Counted from the stretch's first letter, positions 24,465 through 34,088 are shown. The stretch is 34,110 bases of DNA from Flavobacteriaceae bacterium (GCA_013042715.1 JABDPN010000197.1:1-34110); one strand, 5' to 3'. Numbers and translations: made by a program. The notes: generated by a model not told the origin, from the letters alone.

Positions 24465-25694
24465 TTATAGTCTAAAAATCCAACTGGAAGGGTTTTGTGT
24501 TTTACCATCTTTAAAAATTGAAAAAGCTAAAATGGTTTCGTTAGTAGCTTTGCTTGTAAGTACTTCGCCTATGTCTTGTTTTGTACTTACTTTATCGCCT
24601 TTTTTAACGTAGATTTTAGAAAGGTTTTTATAAACCGTAAAGTAATTACCATGTTGTAACATAACGACTTTATTTCCGTTCTTAGGAGTCATTATGGTAT
24701 GTACTGTACCTTCAAAAACAGCTCTTACTTTTTCGCTTTTATTAGTCGCAATTCGCACACCATTACTTTTAATTTTTATCCTTGGATCTATTGGTGACGG
24801 TTTTGTTCCATAACGTACTTTAACCACACCTTTTTCTACAGGCCATGGTAATTTACCTTTGTTAGAAGTGAAATTAGCTGCAAGTACTTTTTGTTCAGGA
24901 GTTAAAGCAAAAGTTTTAGACTTAGACGATTTTCCAGCTTTTGTATTAGATTTTGCCATTGCAGCTCTAATAATCTTTTCAATCTCCTTGTCAATTTTAT
25001 CAACTTGTTTTTGTTTAGTTTTAATTTGAGACGTATACTTATTAAGTTCCTTTCTTAGATTTGCAACCATAGACTCCTGAAGTTTCAACTCGCTTTCCAA
25101 TTCCCTTTTAGCAACTTTATTTTCTGTAATTAGTTTTTGTTTTGCTTCCTTTTGCTTAGATAAATTAATGTTTAGCTCTTGTAATTTCTGAGTTTGCACC
25201 TTGATTTCTTCGCCTTGTTTTTTCTGATGGTCTGCATATTGTTTGATATACTGTAAACGTTTATATGCTTGTTGAAAATCAGCTGATGACAACAAAAACA
25301 TCACTTTACTTTGCTCTGATTTACTCTTATAAGACTTTACAATCATAGCAGCATATTCTTCTTTTAAAAGCTTAAGCTTATCTCTGTTTAGAGATATTTT
25401 CTTCTGGTTTTCGTTTATTTCTCGCGTTAATAAATTGGCTTGCTGATTGGTAATACTTATCAAATTCTTCAAAACTGAAACTTTATAATCCAGATTGTCA
25501 ACATTAGTTAATACTGACTTCTGTTCTTTTTTACCTTTAAAGAGTAAATTGTTTAACTGGCTGATTTCCTTTTTAAGTTCTTGTCTGCGTTCTTCAAGTT
25601 CTTGTTGTTTCTTACTTTGCGCTTGAGCTCCAAATGCTATAAACATTGCTATAACAATTACTAAAAACCTATATGCTGCTGAGTTTACTCGCAT
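24465..25694 (-). CDS. EnvC-like murein hydrolase activator with degenerate LytM domain
   Basis: The 409-residue exported protein has a signal peptide (about 1-26), a long coiled coil (about 27-255, Lys/Gln/Glu-rich) and a C-terminal LytM/M23 domain (about 285-405). The catalytic M23 metal ligands are missing: the HxxxD position reads NGVRI, and the HxH position reads TVYKNLS. This fits EnvC and NlpD, which activate amidases rather than cut peptidoglycan. Expected role: septal cell-wall splitting in the periplasm. It is the last gene of a six-gene envelope operon, and its start overlaps the stop of the DUF4292 gene by one base. Some relatives are true endopeptidases, but the loss of ligands argues against that here. 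Confidence 0.88.
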   Translation of the reverse strand: MRVNSAAYRFLVIVIAMFIAFGAQAQSKKQQELEERRQELKKEISQLNNLLFKGKKEQKSVLTNVDNLDYKVSVLKNLISITNQQANLLTREINENQKKISLNRDKLKLLKEEYAAMIVKSYKSKSEQSKVMFLLSSADFQQAYKRLQYIKQYADHQKKQGEEIKVQTQKLQELNINLSKQKEAKQKLITENKVAKRELESELKLQESMVANLRKELNKYTSQIKTKQKQVDKIDKEIEKIIRAAMAKSNTKAGKSSKSKTFALTPEQKVLAANFTSNKGKLPWPVEKGVVKVRYGTKPSPIDPRIKIKSNGVRIATNKSEKVRAVFEGTVHTIMTPKNGNKVVMLQHGNYFTVYKNLSKIYVKKGDKVSTKQDIGEVLTSKATNETILAFSIFKDGKTQNPSSWIFRL

Positions 25695-26467
25695 TATTCT
25701 ACTTCTATTTCTTTAAATCCTGATGGAATTCTAAACGGAAATCTTAAATCGTTGTTTAGTGAAACCGATTTTAATTCCATGTTTATAATTGTTTCTTCTG
25801 TGTCTTCTACAGCAATAACTCTTATCTTTTGCGGAAGAATTTTATTATCAACTTCTTGATAATTGTTATAATCTATTTGCAGCATTCTTCGTTCTAATGG
25901 TTGTGCTAATTGTTGCGAATCCATTAGAAAATGGGATGGATTTAAAAGATAAAAAATCTCAAACAAGATGTTTTGGTCATGAGGTTTTAAAAGATAAGAC
26001 TTCTCGTAAACATCTGCTTCAAAATCTTTTTTGCTCAATCCAAAAAGTGCTTGTCCTAATAATAAATTCTGTATGTTTTCAAAATTTAATTCTGTTCCTA
26101 ACAAATCACTTATCAGTGAAAAATCGCCATCAAAATAGGTGTTGTCCAATTTATTATAAAAACTTACACGCTCAGGTGTGATTTTAGCTCTTACTACTGC
26201 AAACGAAGCACTAATCCAAATGGTTTTGTCTTTTTCCATTCTAAGGTTTACAGTATGTGATTGCGACTTTGTACCTTGTGTATATTCAACCTTAACTTTA
26301 GATTGAAGTGTTGTAAACTTAAAATCCTGTTTTTTATGCGACTTAATAAGCTCTTTGATTGAAATCCTTGTATCTAAAGTGCCAGAATCTGTAACACGTT
26401 TTGCAGACTTACAAGCTGTAAAAAGTATAACCAGAATAAGTACAAATATTTTAAGAGTTTTTATCAT
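25694..26467 (-). CDS. DUF4292 lipoprotein
   Basis: The 257-residue lipoprotein has lipobox LFTAC (C19). The mature part is rich in beta strands (TLQSKVKVEYTQG, SVSLNNDLRFPFRIP) and matches the DUF4292 pattern, a family whose predicted fold resembles LolA/LolB carriers. It is located in the cell envelope; the outer membrane is likely because no clear retention signal follows the Cys (KSAK). The start overlaps the TPR gene stop by 4 bases and its stop overlaps the EnvC-like start, so the three are tightly coupled. Possible role: lipid or lipoprotein handling tied to cell-wall remodelling, by context only. Confidence 0.75.
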   Translation of the reverse strand: MIKTLKIFVLILVILFTACKSAKRVTDSGTLDTRISIKELIKSHKKQDFKFTTLQSKVKVEYTQGTKSQSHTVNLRMEKDKTIWISASFAVVRAKITPERVSFYNKLDNTYFDGDFSLISDLLGTELNFENIQNLLLGQALFGLSKKDFEADVYEKSYLLKPHDQNILFEIFYLLNPSHFLMDSQQLAQPLERRMLQIDYNNYQEVDNKILPQKIRVIAVEDTEETIINMELKSVSLNNDLRFPFRIPSGFKEIEVE

Positions 26468-27825
26468 TCTTTATTTAATAAGGCATCTGCCTTTTTAGAA
26501 AACGCATTAGATTTTGTAATATTATTACTGAGTTTGTAAGCAATACTTAGTTGTCTGTAAAAGTCAATTTCCATAATAACATTATCTATAATATAGTCTA
26601 CGCCAATTTCCAATGATTCTATTGCTTTATCTGGTTGATTTAAATTATTATTTGCAACACCATTAGCTAAATATAATATTGGTTGCGATGGATATAATTC
26701 TAGGTTCTCGCTACTAAAAGCTTCAGCTTCTTGGTATTTTTTTAAGTCTATTTGAAGGAACAATGCTTTTTTAATGATATCAAAATTTGTTTCGTCTTTG
26801 GTTAAGGCTAATTTAAACTGTTCCAGAGCTTTTTCTTTATTATTTTTCTGAAGATAAAACTGTCCTAATTCTGCATGAGATTTTCCAGTTTCATCACTTG
26901 CAACATTAGTTGTAACTTCAAGCAAATCGTCTTCAAATTGTGGATTGTCTCTTACAAACTTTACAAAATCGTTTAATACCATAGCTTTTGCGTCTGGTTT
27001 TATAATATTGCTTTTCACAACAATTTTCATCGACTTAATTGCCTTTTTGTGATTGCCTTCATCCAAATAAAACTTGTATAAAGCTAAGTGTACTAATTGT
27101 GAATTTGGCTTTTGGTCTAGTAGTTTTATTGCGGTTTCAAATGCTTTCTTCTTGTTGTTTCTTTCGCTGTAACGATAGATTAAGTTGAGGTAATTGGATT
27201 CGTTGTTCGGTTGTAGTTCTATTCGTTCTTCTAAGTATTCAATACGTTCTTTATCGTCTCCTGTTGCGTTATAGATTGCTTTTCTTATAGCATCTCTGTC
27301 TTCGGAAATACCAAATTCTTCATCTAATTCATCTAAAGTCTTTAATGCTAAACGATACTTTTTGTTTTCAAAATAGAAGTTTGCTAAATCTTGCTTATAA
27401 TCTGGATGAAATTGAGTTAATTTTTTTACCGTTTTTAAGGCGTCCTCATAATTATTAATTTGAACGTAAACGCCATATAAAGCATCGAGATACCACTCAT
27501 TATTAGGATCAATATTTATAGCTTTTTTAAGTGATTCTTCAGCTTTGCCAAAGTTTTTTAGCATGACGTAATTCTTTCCTAACTCGTAATAAACTACAGC
27601 TTCAGAATCTCTTAATTCAGCACATTTTAGAAGTGCTTTTACAGCTCTGTCATAATTTTCTATTCCTTTTTGTTTTAAGGCTTCAAAAAACGAATCTTGA
27701 AACTTGTCTTCTACATTTCCAAGGTCGTCATCTGGTCTTTTGTTAAAATCTACTTGAGTACTAGAAAGTTTAGGCATTAAAATTATGCCTAGAAAAATGA
27801 GTGCTATTTTAAGAGTTTTTTTCAT
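26464..27825 (-). CDS. Exported tetratricopeptide repeat protein
   Basis: A 453-residue protein with a signal peptide (MKKTLKIALIFLGIILMPKL). TPR motifs fill most of the chain, for instance AVVYYELGKNYVMLKNFGKA, EWYLDALYGVYVQINNYEDA and LGQFYLQKNNKEKALEQF, forming a superhelical scaffold for protein contacts in the periplasm. No catalytic motif. Located between dut and the DUF4292 gene in the envelope operon, with only 5 nt to dut and a 4-base overlap downstream, so probably a partner of the DUF4292 and EnvC-like proteins. Confidence 0.85.
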   Translation of the reverse strand: MKKTLKIALIFLGIILMPKLSSTQVDFNKRPDDDLGNVEDKFQDSFFEALKQKGIENYDRAVKALLKCAELRDSEAVVYYELGKNYVMLKNFGKAEESLKKAINIDPNNEWYLDALYGVYVQINNYEDALKTVKKLTQFHPDYKQDLANFYFENKKYRLALKTLDELDEEFGISEDRDAIRKAIYNATGDDKERIEYLEERIELQPNNESNYLNLIYRYSERNNKKKAFETAIKLLDQKPNSQLVHLALYKFYLDEGNHKKAIKSMKIVVKSNIIKPDAKAMVLNDFVKFVRDNPQFEDDLLEVTTNVASDETGKSHAELGQFYLQKNNKEKALEQFKLALTKDETNFDIIKKALFLQIDLKKYQEAEAFSSENLELYPSQPILYLANGVANNNLNQPDKAIESLEIGVDYIIDNVIMEIDFYRQLSIAYKLSNNITKSNAFSKKADALLNKE

Positions 27826-27830
27826 TTAAA

Positions 27831-28265
27831 CTATTTGGTTCCTGTACTTCCAAATCCACCAGCTCCACGAGAAGTCTCAGAAAGTATTTCGACTTCTATC
27901 CATTCTGCACGTTCTTGTTTAGCAATAACTAGTTGCGCAACACGTTCGCCATCTTCAACTTTAAAATCTTCATTGGATAAGTTAACAAGAATTACGCCAA
28001 TTTCACCTCTATAGTCTGCATCTACTGTTCCTGGAGCATTTAAAACAGATATTCCTTTTTTTGCAGCGAGTCCACTTCTTGGTCTCACTTGTGCTTCGTA
28101 ACCAATTGGAAGCTCTATAAACAATCCAGTTTTTACAATAGTACGCTCTAAAGGTTTAAGTATAATTTGTTCAGAAATATTAGCTCTTAAGTCCATTCCA
28201 GCTGAAGCAATTGTCTCATAACTTGGTAAATCGTGTTTTGATTTGTTTATAATTTTTATCGTCAT
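27831..28265 (-). CDS. dut: Deoxyuridine 5'-triphosphate nucleotidohydrolase (dUTPase)
   Basis: A 144-residue trimeric dUTPase that turns dUTP into dUMP and pyrophosphate, limiting uracil in DNA and supplying thymidylate synthesis. All five family motifs are visible in order: [45 protein letters not shown] and the C-terminal GAGGFGSTG. Only 1 nt separates it from the flippase stop upstream and 5 nt from the TPR gene downstream, so this nucleotide enzyme is embedded in an envelope operon. Confidence 0.96.
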   Translation of the reverse strand: MTIKIINKSKHDLPSYETIASAGMDLRANISEQIILKPLERTIVKTGLFIELPIGYEAQVRPRSGLAAKKGISVLNAPGTVDADYRGEIGVILVNLSNEDFKVEDGERVAQLVIAKQERAEWIEVEILSETSRGAGGFGSTGTK

Positions 28266-28266
28266 G

Positions 28267-29694
28267 TTAGCGTTTTAATAGTTGTTTGATTTCGTTTTTC
28301 TCCAAAACTAATATAAATGCAAAAAAAGCAAATAATATAGCTGAACTTACATAATAGTTTGCATTAAAATTATAATACACTAAAAATGATAATCCTGCTC
28401 CTGCCAGTAAATATAATAGAACTCTAAATACATCGTAAGGAACTTTGTAATGCTTTTGACCTAAAGCAAAAGAAATAATTGCCATACTTAAATAGGCTAA
28501 TAAGGTCGCCCAAGCTGCAGCAATAAACCCAAATTTTGGTATTAACAACAGGTTTAAAGCAACTGTAATTACAGCCCCTACAATGGATATATACATACCA
28601 TATCTTGTCTTATCTGTAAGCTTGTACCAAATAGCCAAATTAAAGTATATACCCAAACAGAGGTTAGCTAATAACACAATAGGAATTATATCTAAAGCAA
28701 TCCAGTAGGATTCGTCTCTTACAATTAATACTTTAAAGATATCTAAGTAAGCAACAATAAAAAGTAACATTAAACTTCCAAAAATCACAAAATATTTCAT
28801 GATAGTTGCATAGGTTTTTTTAGCGTTTTTCTCTTTAGCGTGATTAAAGAAAAATGGTTCTGCACCTAGACGAAATGCTTGAATAAAAATAGTCATAAAC
28901 ACAGCAATTTTATAGCATCCAGCATAAGCTCCATTAATGTCTTTATCTAATAATTGAGGTAAAATCCACTTATCAAAATTCTCGTTTATCACATAAGCTA
29001 ATCCTGCAACCATAATTGGCCAACTGTAGTTTAGCATCTGTTTAAGAATGCTAAAATCTAAGACCATTTTTGTCTTAAAGAAATAAGGAGAGAGCAGCAC
29101 AAATGTAAATGCACTTGCAGCAAGATTTGCAATAAAAATATATTTCACTAAATCTGAATTATCATAACCTGATAGTGGAATCCCAAATTTTGGAATACCC
29201 CAAAGAAAAAAGAAGTTAAGTGCTACATAAACTGCAATATTACTAAGCTTAATAACTGTAAACTTAATTGGTCTTCCTGTGGCTCTTAAATAGGCAAATG
29301 GTGCAACTACAAGCGTGTCTAATGCTATAACACCAACTAAGTTATTGAAGTAATCTAGTCTCAAGTCTAAGCCTTCAGCAATTTGCTGATTAAATATAAA
29401 GACAAATACAAAAACTAAAACAGTTGTTATAGTGAGGCTAATTAAGGTTGTTGAAAACACTTTTGATTTTGATTCAGATTTACTAAAAAACCTAAAAAAA
29501 GCAGTTTCCATTCCATAGGTTAACAGAATGTTGAAAAACGCAGCATACACATAGAAATATGTGTTATCTGAATAGCTTGATGTATCGAGCGTGTCTGTAT
29601 GTAAAGGCACCAGAATAAAATTCATAAGTCTAGGTAAAACTGTTGCTAGACCATAAATAATTGTGTCTTTAAAAAAGGATTTGAGTGTGCTCAA
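28267..29694 (-). CDS. Polysaccharide/lipid-linked oligosaccharide flippase (MATE/Wzx-like), TTG start
   Basis: A 475-residue inner-membrane protein with about 12-14 helices, matching polysaccharide biosynthesis (PST/Wzx) exporters of the MVF/MATE superfamily; the opening [21 protein letters not shown] is typical. Such proteins flip undecaprenyl-linked sugar units for O-antigen, capsule or similar polymers. No glycosyltransferase neighbours are present, so the substrate is unknown; a peptidoglycan-precursor role cannot be excluded. Start: TTG at 29692-29694 (no in-frame ATG upstream before a stop), giving STLKSFFKD. It follows the lipoprotein gene by 56 nt and abuts dut. Confidence 0.85.
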   Translation of the reverse strand: MSTLKSFFKDTIIYGLATVLPRLMNFILVPLHTDTLDTSSYSDNTYFYVYAAFFNILLTYGMETAFFRFFSKSESKSKVFSTTLISLTITTVLVFVFVFIFNQQIAEGLDLRLDYFNNLVGVIALDTLVVAPFAYLRATGRPIKFTVIKLSNIAVYVALNFFFLWGIPKFGIPLSGYDNSDLVKYIFIANLAASAFTFVLLSPYFFKTKMVLDFSILKQMLNYSWPIMVAGLAYVINENFDKWILPQLLDKDINGAYAGCYKIAVFMTIFIQAFRLGAEPFFFNHAKEKNAKKTYATIMKYFVIFGSLMLLFIVAYLDIFKVLIVRDESYWIALDIIPIVLLANLCLGIYFNLAIWYKLTDKTRYGMYISIVGAVITVALNLLLIPKFGFIAAAWATLLAYLSMAIISFALGQKHYKVPYDVFRVLLYLLAGAGLSFLVYYNFNANYYVSSAILFAFFAFILVLEKNEIKQLLKR

Positions 29695-29750
29695 AAAATT
29701 GCGTTTATAGTGCTAAAAATACACTATTACAAAACGTTATGCAACCTAAG

Positions 29751-30263
29751 TTATTGTTTGTTTTGTGGTGGTGCCGAAGGATATGCAAGAAGTTCTTTTT
29801 GTGTGATTTGTTTAATTTTAAAATATTTTGTGGCTTTCCCTTCTTTATAACTTACAACGCATTCTGAGTTTTCAAGATCAAAAGGAATCTTAGTTACTTT
29901 TTTAGGTAATTTGTTTCCATACTCAGCATAAGGTTCTTTTGACATAATAACATCATTTTTAGAATTAGTATCAGACAAAAAACGCCCCACAAATATTAAA
30001 TAGTCACCAGATTTTTGCTCTAGCTTTGTTACTCTTCCTCTGAAGTAAACACTGTCTAAGCTAATATTTGATTGCCATTTTTCCTTTACAGGAATATAGA
30101 GATTTAACCCTGATCCTCCTCCTTGAACTCCAGCAACCCAACTTTGGCAATATACTTTACCCAATTGAATTGGTGATTCTGTTTGAAGTATGTAAGAACT
30201 TGAACAATTTGAAAAACTTATCATAATCAAAACTAACAAAAGTAACTTTTCTATAACTTTCAT
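29751..30263 (-). CDS. Hypothetical lipoprotein
   Basis: The 170-residue protein has a signal peptide with lipobox SFSNC (C20). The mature region is beta-rich (SLDSVYFRGRVTKLE, YLIFVGRFL), includes a GGGSG loop and two Cys, and ends with a Pro/Gln-rich tail. No known domain recognised. First gene of the envelope operon. Envelope function is implied by lipidation and neighbours. Confidence 0.75.
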   Translation of the reverse strand: MKVIEKLLLLVLIMISFSNCSSSYILQTESPIQLGKVYCQSWVAGVQGGGSGLNLYIPVKEKWQSNISLDSVYFRGRVTKLEQKSGDYLIFVGRFLSDTNSKNDVIMSKEPYAEYGNKLPKKVTKIPFDLENSECVVSYKEGKATKYFKIKQITQKELLAYPSAPPQNKQ

Positions 30264-30311
30264 GAATATATATTTAGTAATTTTAAATATATGAAATCAA
30301 ATAGTATTCCA

Positions 30312-30339
30312 TAAAAAAAGCCTCACAAATATGAGGCTT
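30312..30339 (-). terminator. Intrinsic terminator after atpG
   Basis: AAGCCTCA, loop CAAATA, TGAGGCTT, with a run of T on the minus strand (A7 on plus). It lies 42 nt past the atpG stop and marks the end of the ATP synthase operon before the envelope operon. Confidence 0.88.
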
Positions 30340-30380
30340 AATATTATTTAATTGTTTATTCAAGTTCAGCATGAAACTTT

Positions 30381-31241
30381 TTAGTTATTTAAGGCTTCCG
30401 CACCACCAACAATCTCCAGAATCTCTCCAGTAATTGCTGCTTGACGTGCTTTGTTGTATGTTAAAGTTAATGAATCTTTTAATTCACCTGCATTATCTGT
30501 TGCTTTATGCATTGCTGTCATACGTGCTCCATGTTCGCTAGCAAAAGAATCTCTAACACCTTTATACAATTGTGTTTTTAAAGACTTAGGAATTAATTGC
30601 TCAACAATTTCTTGTTTTGATGGCTCAAAAATGTAATCTAGGTTTGCAGTCGATTCAGATTGTACAGGCACAATAGGTAAAAATTGTTCTGTCATTACTA
30701 TCTGTGTTGCTGCATTTTTAAATTTGTTGTAAACCAATTCAATTTTATCAAACTCACCTTCAACAAATCTATCCATTAACGATTGTGCGATGGTTGCTAC
30801 ATTCTCAAAAGTTAAATTATCATATACATCGCTGTGGTTTTCAATAACATTAGCATGTTTTGACAAAATATCATTTCCTTTTTTTCCAATAGTAAGAATT
30901 GATACATCTCTATTTGAATAATTCTCTTTCTCTAACCTTAAACATTCTTTAATAATGTTAGAGTTAAAAGCGCCGCACAAACCTCTATTAGATGTTATGG
31001 CTACAATTAAAACCTTATTTACATCACTTTGTGTAGCATATTTACTCCCAGAATCTGCATCTAATGTTGCGCTTAAACTTTGTAAAAGTTCAGTTAACTT
31101 ATTTGCATATGGACGCATTGCAGTAATAGCATCTTGAGCTTTCTTTAACTTTGCAGCAGATACCATTTTCATGGCACTAGTTATCTGCATCGTTGAAGAT
31201 ACTGATGCTATTCTGTTACGTATTTCTTTTAAGTTTGCCAT
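30381..31241 (-). CDS. atpG: F1 ATP synthase subunit gamma
   Basis: A 286-residue gamma subunit, the central rotor shaft of F1. The N-terminal helix (ANLKEIRNRIASVSSTMQIT, residues 2-21) and C-terminal helix (LTLYNKARQAAITGEILEIVGGA) are the conserved coiled pair that turns within the alpha/beta ring, and SNRGLCGAFN marks the core fold. Last gene of the F-H-A-G cluster; the atpD and atpC genes do not follow, as is common in Bacteroidota where they form a separate unit. An 86-nt spacer to atpA contains a REP-like inverted repeat. Confidence 0.96.
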   Translation of the reverse strand: MANLKEIRNRIASVSSTMQITSAMKMVSAAKLKKAQDAITAMRPYANKLTELLQSLSATLDADSGSKYATQSDVNKVLIVAITSNRGLCGAFNSNIIKECLRLEKENYSNRDVSILTIGKKGNDILSKHANVIENHSDVYDNLTFENVATIAQSLMDRFVEGEFDKIELVYNKFKNAATQIVMTEQFLPIVPVQSESTANLDYIFEPSKQEIVEQLIPKSLKTQLYKGVRDSFASEHGARMTAMHKATDNAGELKDSLTLTYNKARQAAITGEILEIVGGAEALNN

Positions 31242-31302
31242 TCTTTTTTGTTTGTAACTCTGCTTAATGCAGAATCATAATAAACGAACTTCAATTCTTG
31301 AG

Positions 31303-31322
31303 ATTCCTGTATTTACAGGAAT
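31303..31322. repeat. REP-like inverted repeat in the atpA-atpG spacer
   Basis: ATTCCTGT, loop ATTT, ACAGGAAT, flanked by TTGAG and GACAT. The ATTCCTG...CAGGAATGAC form resembles short dispersed palindromes common between genes in Bacteroidota; a smaller CTGC/GCAG stem lies nearby. Copy number in the genome is unknown from this window. Confidence 0.5.
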
Positions 31323-31327
31323 GACAT

Positions 31328-32908
31328 TTATGTACTATACTTTCCTGCTAAATCTTTAACTACTTTAGTTAAAGTGTTTGTAACTTCATCTGTTAATTTA
31401 CCTGATTTTAAAACAGCTAGTGTATCTGCATGTTTTGCTCTTAAGAACTCAATAAAATCGTTTTCAAACTCTTTTACTTTATCAACAGGGACATCTCTTA
31501 ATAAGTTTTTTGATCCTGCATAAATAATTGCTATCTGATCTTCAACTTTATAAGGGTCGTTTTGTGCTTGTTTTAAGATTTCTACGTTACGTTTACCTTT
31601 TTCAATTACATTCATTGTTGCAGCATCAAGATCTGATCCAAACTTAGCAAATGCTTCTAATTCACGGAATTGTGCTTGATCTAACTTTAATGTTCCTGCT
31701 ACTTTCTTCATGGATTTAATCTGTGCATTACCTCCAACACGAGATACAGAAATACCTACATTAATAGCTGGACGTACACCAGAGTTAAATAAATCTCCAT
31801 CTAAGAAGATTTGTCCATCTGTAATTGAAATTACGTTTGTTGGAATATATGCTGAGACGTCTCCTGCTTGTGTTTCAATAATTGGTAAAGCTGTTAACGA
31901 ACCTCCTCCTTTTACCATTGGTTTTAATGCGTCTGGAAGGTCGTTCATATTTTTAGCAATCTGATCGTTGTTGATAATCTTAGCTGAACGCTCTAATAAA
32001 CGAGAATGCAGGTAGAAAACGTCTCCAGGATATGCTTCACGTCCTGGTGGACGACGTAATAATAGTGACACTTCACGATACGCAACCGCTTGCTTTGATA
32101 AGTCGTCATAGATAATTAAAGCTGGTCGACCAGAATCTCTAAAGTATTCTCCAATTGCTGCTCCTGCCATTGGCGCATATACTTGCATTGGCGCAGGATC
32201 TGATGCGTTTGCAGCTACTATAGTTGTATAAGCAAGAGCTCCTCTTTCTTCTAATACTTTAGCAATATTTGCAACTGTTGATGCTTTTTGACCTATTGCA
32301 ACATATATACAATATACAGGCTCACCTGCATCATAAAACTCTTTTTGATTTAAGATCGTATCGATACAAACTGTTGTTTTACCTGTTTGTCTGTCTCCAA
32401 TTACTAACTCACGTTGACCTCTTCCTATAGGAATCATTGCATCAATAGATTTGATTCCCGTTTGTAAAGGCTCAGTTACAGGTTCACGATAAATTACACC
32501 AGGAGCTTTGCGCTCTAGAGGCATTTGGTAAGTTTCCCCAGCAATTGGTCCTTTTCCGTCAATTGGAGTTCCTAACGTATCTACAACACGCCCAACAATA
32601 TCTTCACCCACATTAATAGATGCGATACGGCCAGTACGTTTTACTGTTGAACCTTCTGCAACTAATTTAGAGTGTCCTAATAATACAATACCAACATTAT
32701 CTTCTTCAAGGTTAAGGACAATTCCTTCAAGACCGCCATCAAATTCTACTAACTCACCATATTGAGCATTGGAAAGTCCATAAGCTCGTACAATACCATC
32801 ACCTACAGTTAGTACTGATCCTACTTCATCTAGTGAAGCTGATGCTTCAAATCCTGAAAGTTGTTGTTTTAAGATTGCTGATACTTCAGCTGGTTTTACT
32901 TCTGCCAT
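31328..32908 (-). CDS. atpA: F1 ATP synthase subunit alpha
   Basis: A 526-residue alpha subunit, with Walker A GDRQTGKT (171-178) and the family stretch [19 protein letters not shown]. It forms the non-catalytic nucleotide sites of the alpha3beta3 ring. The C-terminal helical domain is complete. Start ATG at 32906-32908 ([13 protein letters not shown]). The 63-nt leader to atpH carries a heptamer tandem repeat. Confidence 0.98.
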   Translation of the reverse strand: MAEVKPAEVSAILKQQLSGFEASASLDEVGSVLTVGDGIVRAYGLSNAQYGELVEFDGGLEGIVLNLEEDNVGIVLLGHSKLVAEGSTVKRTGRIASINVGEDIVGRVVDTLGTPIDGKGPIAGETYQMPLERKAPGVIYREPVTEPLQTGIKSIDAMIPIGRGQRELVIGDRQTGKTTVCIDTILNQKEFYDAGEPVYCIYVAIGQKASTVANIAKVLEERGALAYTTIVAANASDPAPMQVYAPMAGAAIGEYFRDSGRPALIIYDDLSKQAVAYREVSLLLRRPPGREAYPGDVFYLHSRLLERSAKIINNDQIAKNMNDLPDALKPMVKGGGSLTALPIIETQAGDVSAYIPTNVISITDGQIFLDGDLFNSGVRPAINVGISVSRVGGNAQIKSMKKVAGTLKLDQAQFRELEAFAKFGSDLDAATMNVIEKGKRNVEILKQAQNDPYKVEDQIAIIYAGSKNLLRDVPVDKVKEFENDFIEFLRAKHADTLAVLKSGKLTDEVTNTLTKVVKDLAGKYST

Positions 32909-32914
32909 CTTTTT

Positions 32915-32942
32915 TTAGATATTAGATGTTAGATAATAGATG
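32915..32942. repeat. Tandem heptamer repeat (about 4 units) before atpA
   Basis: TTAGATA, TTAGATG, TTAGATA, ATAGATG in direct array, immediately upstream of the atpA start in the transcript (6 nt between). Slippage could change its length. Confidence 0.6.
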
Positions 32943-32971
32943 TTTTACATCATTTACTCTAACTCAATTTT

Positions 32972-33508
32972 TTAATTTATTGTAAATTCTCTTCTTAATT
33001 TTTCTAATTTATTTGAGATACTTGCATTGTATTGCTTATCTCCCACACGTAAAATAAAGCCTCCAAGGATGCTCTCGTCTACAATATTTTCTATCGCTAC
33101 TGTTTTACTTGTTAGTGTCTTTACTTTTGCTAATACCTTTTTCTCAAGTTCTTTAGTCATTGGTATAGCAGTAGTTACAGTAGCAGTTTCTTTATTGCTA
33201 AGCTCATCAAATAATACGCTGTATTTTGATGCTATTTGTGGTAAAATTTCTAATCTTTTATTCGTAAAAAGCACATCAAAAAGTCCAGAACTAATAGCAT
33301 TTAACTTCGGGAAAACCTTAGTTAATACTACTTTTTTCTCTTCTGATTTTACAACAGCGCTTTTAAGCATTGTACTTAAATCTTCATTTTCAGAAAACGT
33401 ATTAGCAATTAGCTTCATATCATTATTTACAGCTTCTGATGATTTCTTATCTGATGCTAAACTTAAAACTGCTTTTGCGTAACGTATTGCTGCTCTACTC
33501 CCTGCCAT
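32972..33508 (-). CDS. atpH: F1 ATP synthase subunit delta
   Basis: A 178-residue delta (OSCP-like) subunit, linking the top of F1 with the b-subunit stalk. It begins with AGSRAAIRYAKAVLSLA, the usual delta N-terminal helix, and ends with LGGFILRVGDKQYNASISNKL, the typical C-terminal motif. It starts 6 nt after the atpF stop. Confidence 0.95.
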   Translation of the reverse strand: MAGSRAAIRYAKAVLSLASDKKSSEAVNNDMKLIANTFSENEDLSTMLKSAVVKSEEKKVVLTKVFPKLNAISSGLFDVLFTNKRLEILPQIASKYSVLFDELSNKETATVTTAIPMTKELEKKVLAKVKTLTSKTVAIENIVDESILGGFILRVGDKQYNASISNKLEKLRREFTIN

Positions 33509-33514
33509 TATTAA

Positions 33515-34015
33515 TTATTTTAATGTTGCTTCACCTAACATAGATTCCACAAGCTTAACTTGCTTGTCTTTGTTAGATAATTCTTCACGCACAACCTTTT
33601 CTGCGATTTCAATAGATAAATCTGCAACTTGCGATTTTAAATCTGCAATGGCTGCTTTCTTTTCTGTATCTATTGCTGCTTGAGCTTGAGCAATTAATTT
33701 ATTTGCTTCTGCTTTAGCTTCGTCTTTAGCGTCTTCTACCATTTTGTTTTTGATTTCACGAGCTTCTTTTAACATGGCTTCACGCTCAAGTCTAGCTTCT
33801 TTTAATAGCTTTTGGTTGTCTGCTTGAAGATTTTCCATTTGTTGTTTTGCATTTTCTGCAGACTCTAAGGCTTCTTTAATACCTTCTTCTCTTTCGTTAA
33901 CAGCATTAAGAATTGGTTTCCATGCGTATTTTCTTAATAAGAATAATAACGCTAGAAATAATACTGTTTGCCAGAAAAACAAACCAATTGAAAATTCTCC
34001 TAATAACTTTTCCAT
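33515..34015 (-). CDS. atpF: Fo ATP synthase subunit b
   Basis: A 166-residue b subunit: one N-terminal membrane helix (about 8-28, GLFFWQTVLFLALLFLL) followed by KYAWKPI and a long charged Ala/Glu/Lys coiled coil forming the peripheral stalk. First atp gene wholly in this window; atpE would be expected upstream, beyond the edge. A perfect 15-bp hairpin precedes it (34054-34088). Confidence 0.96.
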   Translation of the reverse strand: MEKLLGEFSIGLFFWQTVLFLALLFLLRKYAWKPILNAVNEREEGIKEALESAENAKQQMENLQADNQKLLKEARLEREAMLKEAREIKNKMVEDAKDEAKAEANKLIAQAQAAIDTEKKAAIADLKSQVADLSIEIAEKVVREELSNKDKQVKLVESMLGEATLK

Positions 34016-34053
34016 AATTTATATATAGTGTTATATCGTTTTAATTTTTAATT

Positions 34054-34088
34054 AAGCAAAGTTGTAACCAACCGTTACAACTTTGCTT
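34054..34088 (-). promoter_or_regulatory. Strong hairpin in the atpF leader/upstream spacer
   Basis: AAGCAAAGTTGTAAC, loop CAACC, GTTACAACTTTGCTT, a perfect 15-bp stem. In the transcription direction it is followed by AATTAAAAATT rather than a T-run, so it is a poor terminator. It lies 38 nt before the atpF ATG, probably between atpE and atpF. Confidence 0.6.

Noticed and set aside
33027-33482. A 151-codon plus-strand frame opposite atpH
   Set aside because: It lies entirely antisense within atpH, which has clear family motifs; Ser/Leu/Phe-rich composition is what the complement of such a gene gives.
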